Shown piece after piece: positions 12,995 to 13,419 of a stretch of 13,419 bases of DNA; positions within the stretch are counted from its first letter, which is position 1, and every line of letters starts with the position of its first letter. A model generated the notes under the pieces. That model ran no database searches, was not told the origin of the DNA, and worked only from the letters and a program-made list of their open reading frames with translations. The position numbers and the translations under genes are program-made. The stretch lies in NCBI GenBank assembly GCA_964464385.1, contig CAYXFZ010000072.1, positions 1 through 13,419 on the forward strand. Reading direction: 5' to 3'. Source of the DNA: CAYXFZ01 sp964464385. Lineage in GTDB: Bacteria > Planctomycetota > UBA1135.

Positions 12995-13419
12995 ATGGTC
13001 CCCTGGAAGATCGTGCAGCGGCAGCTCGGTTGTTCGAATTGCGAGCAACCCTTTGTGGAAGAACAGGTGTTCTGGTCCCTATTGCGGATGAAGGAGGGGT
13101 CCTTCCTGCGGGTGGATTTTTGTGCCCCCTGTTTCGATACCCGGGATCCCGAGCAGGATCTGTTCTGGTGGCGGACCTGCCACGTTCCGGGCAAACAGGC
13201 CCTCAGGATGGATCCCGATGCCCTCATGGGGGTTATGGGGACTCTTTCTGAGGACGAGAGGCCCGAGCGACTCGATTTCCGTTTCTTGTTGGCCCTCCTG
13301 TTGGTGCGACACCGCCGCTTGCGACTCTTGTCCGTGTCCCGGAGCGGAAAGCGGGAGTTCTTGCGACTGCGGCGAGTCCGGGGGAAACGCGAATTTGAGG
13401 TTGAGGTGCGGGAACTGGC
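12995..13419 (+). CDS. Zinc-ribbon protein of unknown function (3' end beyond window)
   Basis: The frame is open from ATG 12995 to the right edge (141 complete codons). Two Cys pairs, C13-x2-C16 (GCSNC) and C43-x2-C46 (FCAPC), are spaced as in a zinc ribbon, with the pattern of a beta hairpin (FVEEQVFWSLL, then GSFLRVDF) between them. A Trp-rich turn LFWWRTCHVPG (56-66), a helix with LMGVMGTLSEDERPERLDF and the segment FLLALLLVRHRRLRLLSV follow. This order resembles a family of small proteins of unknown function common in planctomycetes; that assignment is from memory of the pattern and is not certain. The gene diverges from the GNAT-like gene with 72 bases between them. The high charge and lack of a signal suggest a cytoplasmic protein. 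Confidence 0.8.
   Translation, partial: MVPWKIVQRQLGCSNCEQPFVEEQVFWSLLRMKEGSFLRVDFCAPCFDTRDPEQDLFWWRTCHVPGKQALRMDPDALMGVMGTLSEDERPERLDFRFLLALLLVRHRRLRLLSVSRSGKREFLRLRRVRGKREFEVEVREL

Noticed and set aside
12923..13048. Longer N-terminus for the GNAT-like protein
   Set aside because: It would span the predicted promoter and the start of the divergent zinc-ribbon gene, and the family N-terminus begins at GTG 12922.

Overview
The window most likely comes from a moderately GC-rich member of the PVC superphylum, probably a planctomycete. The best marker is the small basic protein at 8988-9260, whose first ~58 residues match the short, lysine/arginine-rich protein family known as a PVC signature. 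Supporting signs are few Shine-Dalgarno sequences, TPR-rich envelope proteins, and a secretin split from its partners in the planctomycete manner. No finer placement is possible from the sequence alone.

Left part, minus strand (8249 down to 1): one tightly packed operon that reads, in transcription order, family 4 uracil-DNA glycosylase, a GspL / PilM-PilN-like inner-membrane protein, a GspM/PilO-like protein, a membrane-anchored protein with an FN3-like domain in the slot usually held by GspC/PilP, a 899-residue secretin with a lipoprotein-like signal and built-in TPRs, and an exported TPR protein that runs off the left edge. The first junctions are 4-base ATGA overlaps. Together the middle genes look like the envelope-spanning half (inner-membrane alignment complex plus outer-membrane secretin) of a type II secretion or type IV pilus machine. 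The ATPase, platform protein and pilins are not in the window.

Middle, plus strand (8340-11819): a single-pass membrane protein with a SPOR-like domain, the PVC small basic protein, queE (7-deazaguanine/queuosine pathway), der (ribosome-assembly GTPase) and a small probable lipoprotein. These are closely spaced; queE and der are joined by a TGATG overlap.

Right part: a GNAT-like acetyltransferase on the minus strand, overlapping the lipoprotein gene tail to tail by 19 bases, and a divergent zinc-ribbon protein that runs off the right edge.

The most striking non-coding signal is a -10-like hexamer (YAGAMT, once TAAACT) 6-11 bases before the start codon of six genes that begin transcription units or could do so. 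In four of them the gap is exactly 6, which would give leaderless mRNAs. The shared 90-base control region at 8250-8339 also holds two palindromes with CGAC/GTCG half-sites. A possible frameshift in the PilO/GspM-like gene at an A5 run (5959-5963) is the main sequence anomaly. There is no gene-free stretch over 300 bases, and I saw no tRNA, rRNA, CRISPR array or insertion sequence.
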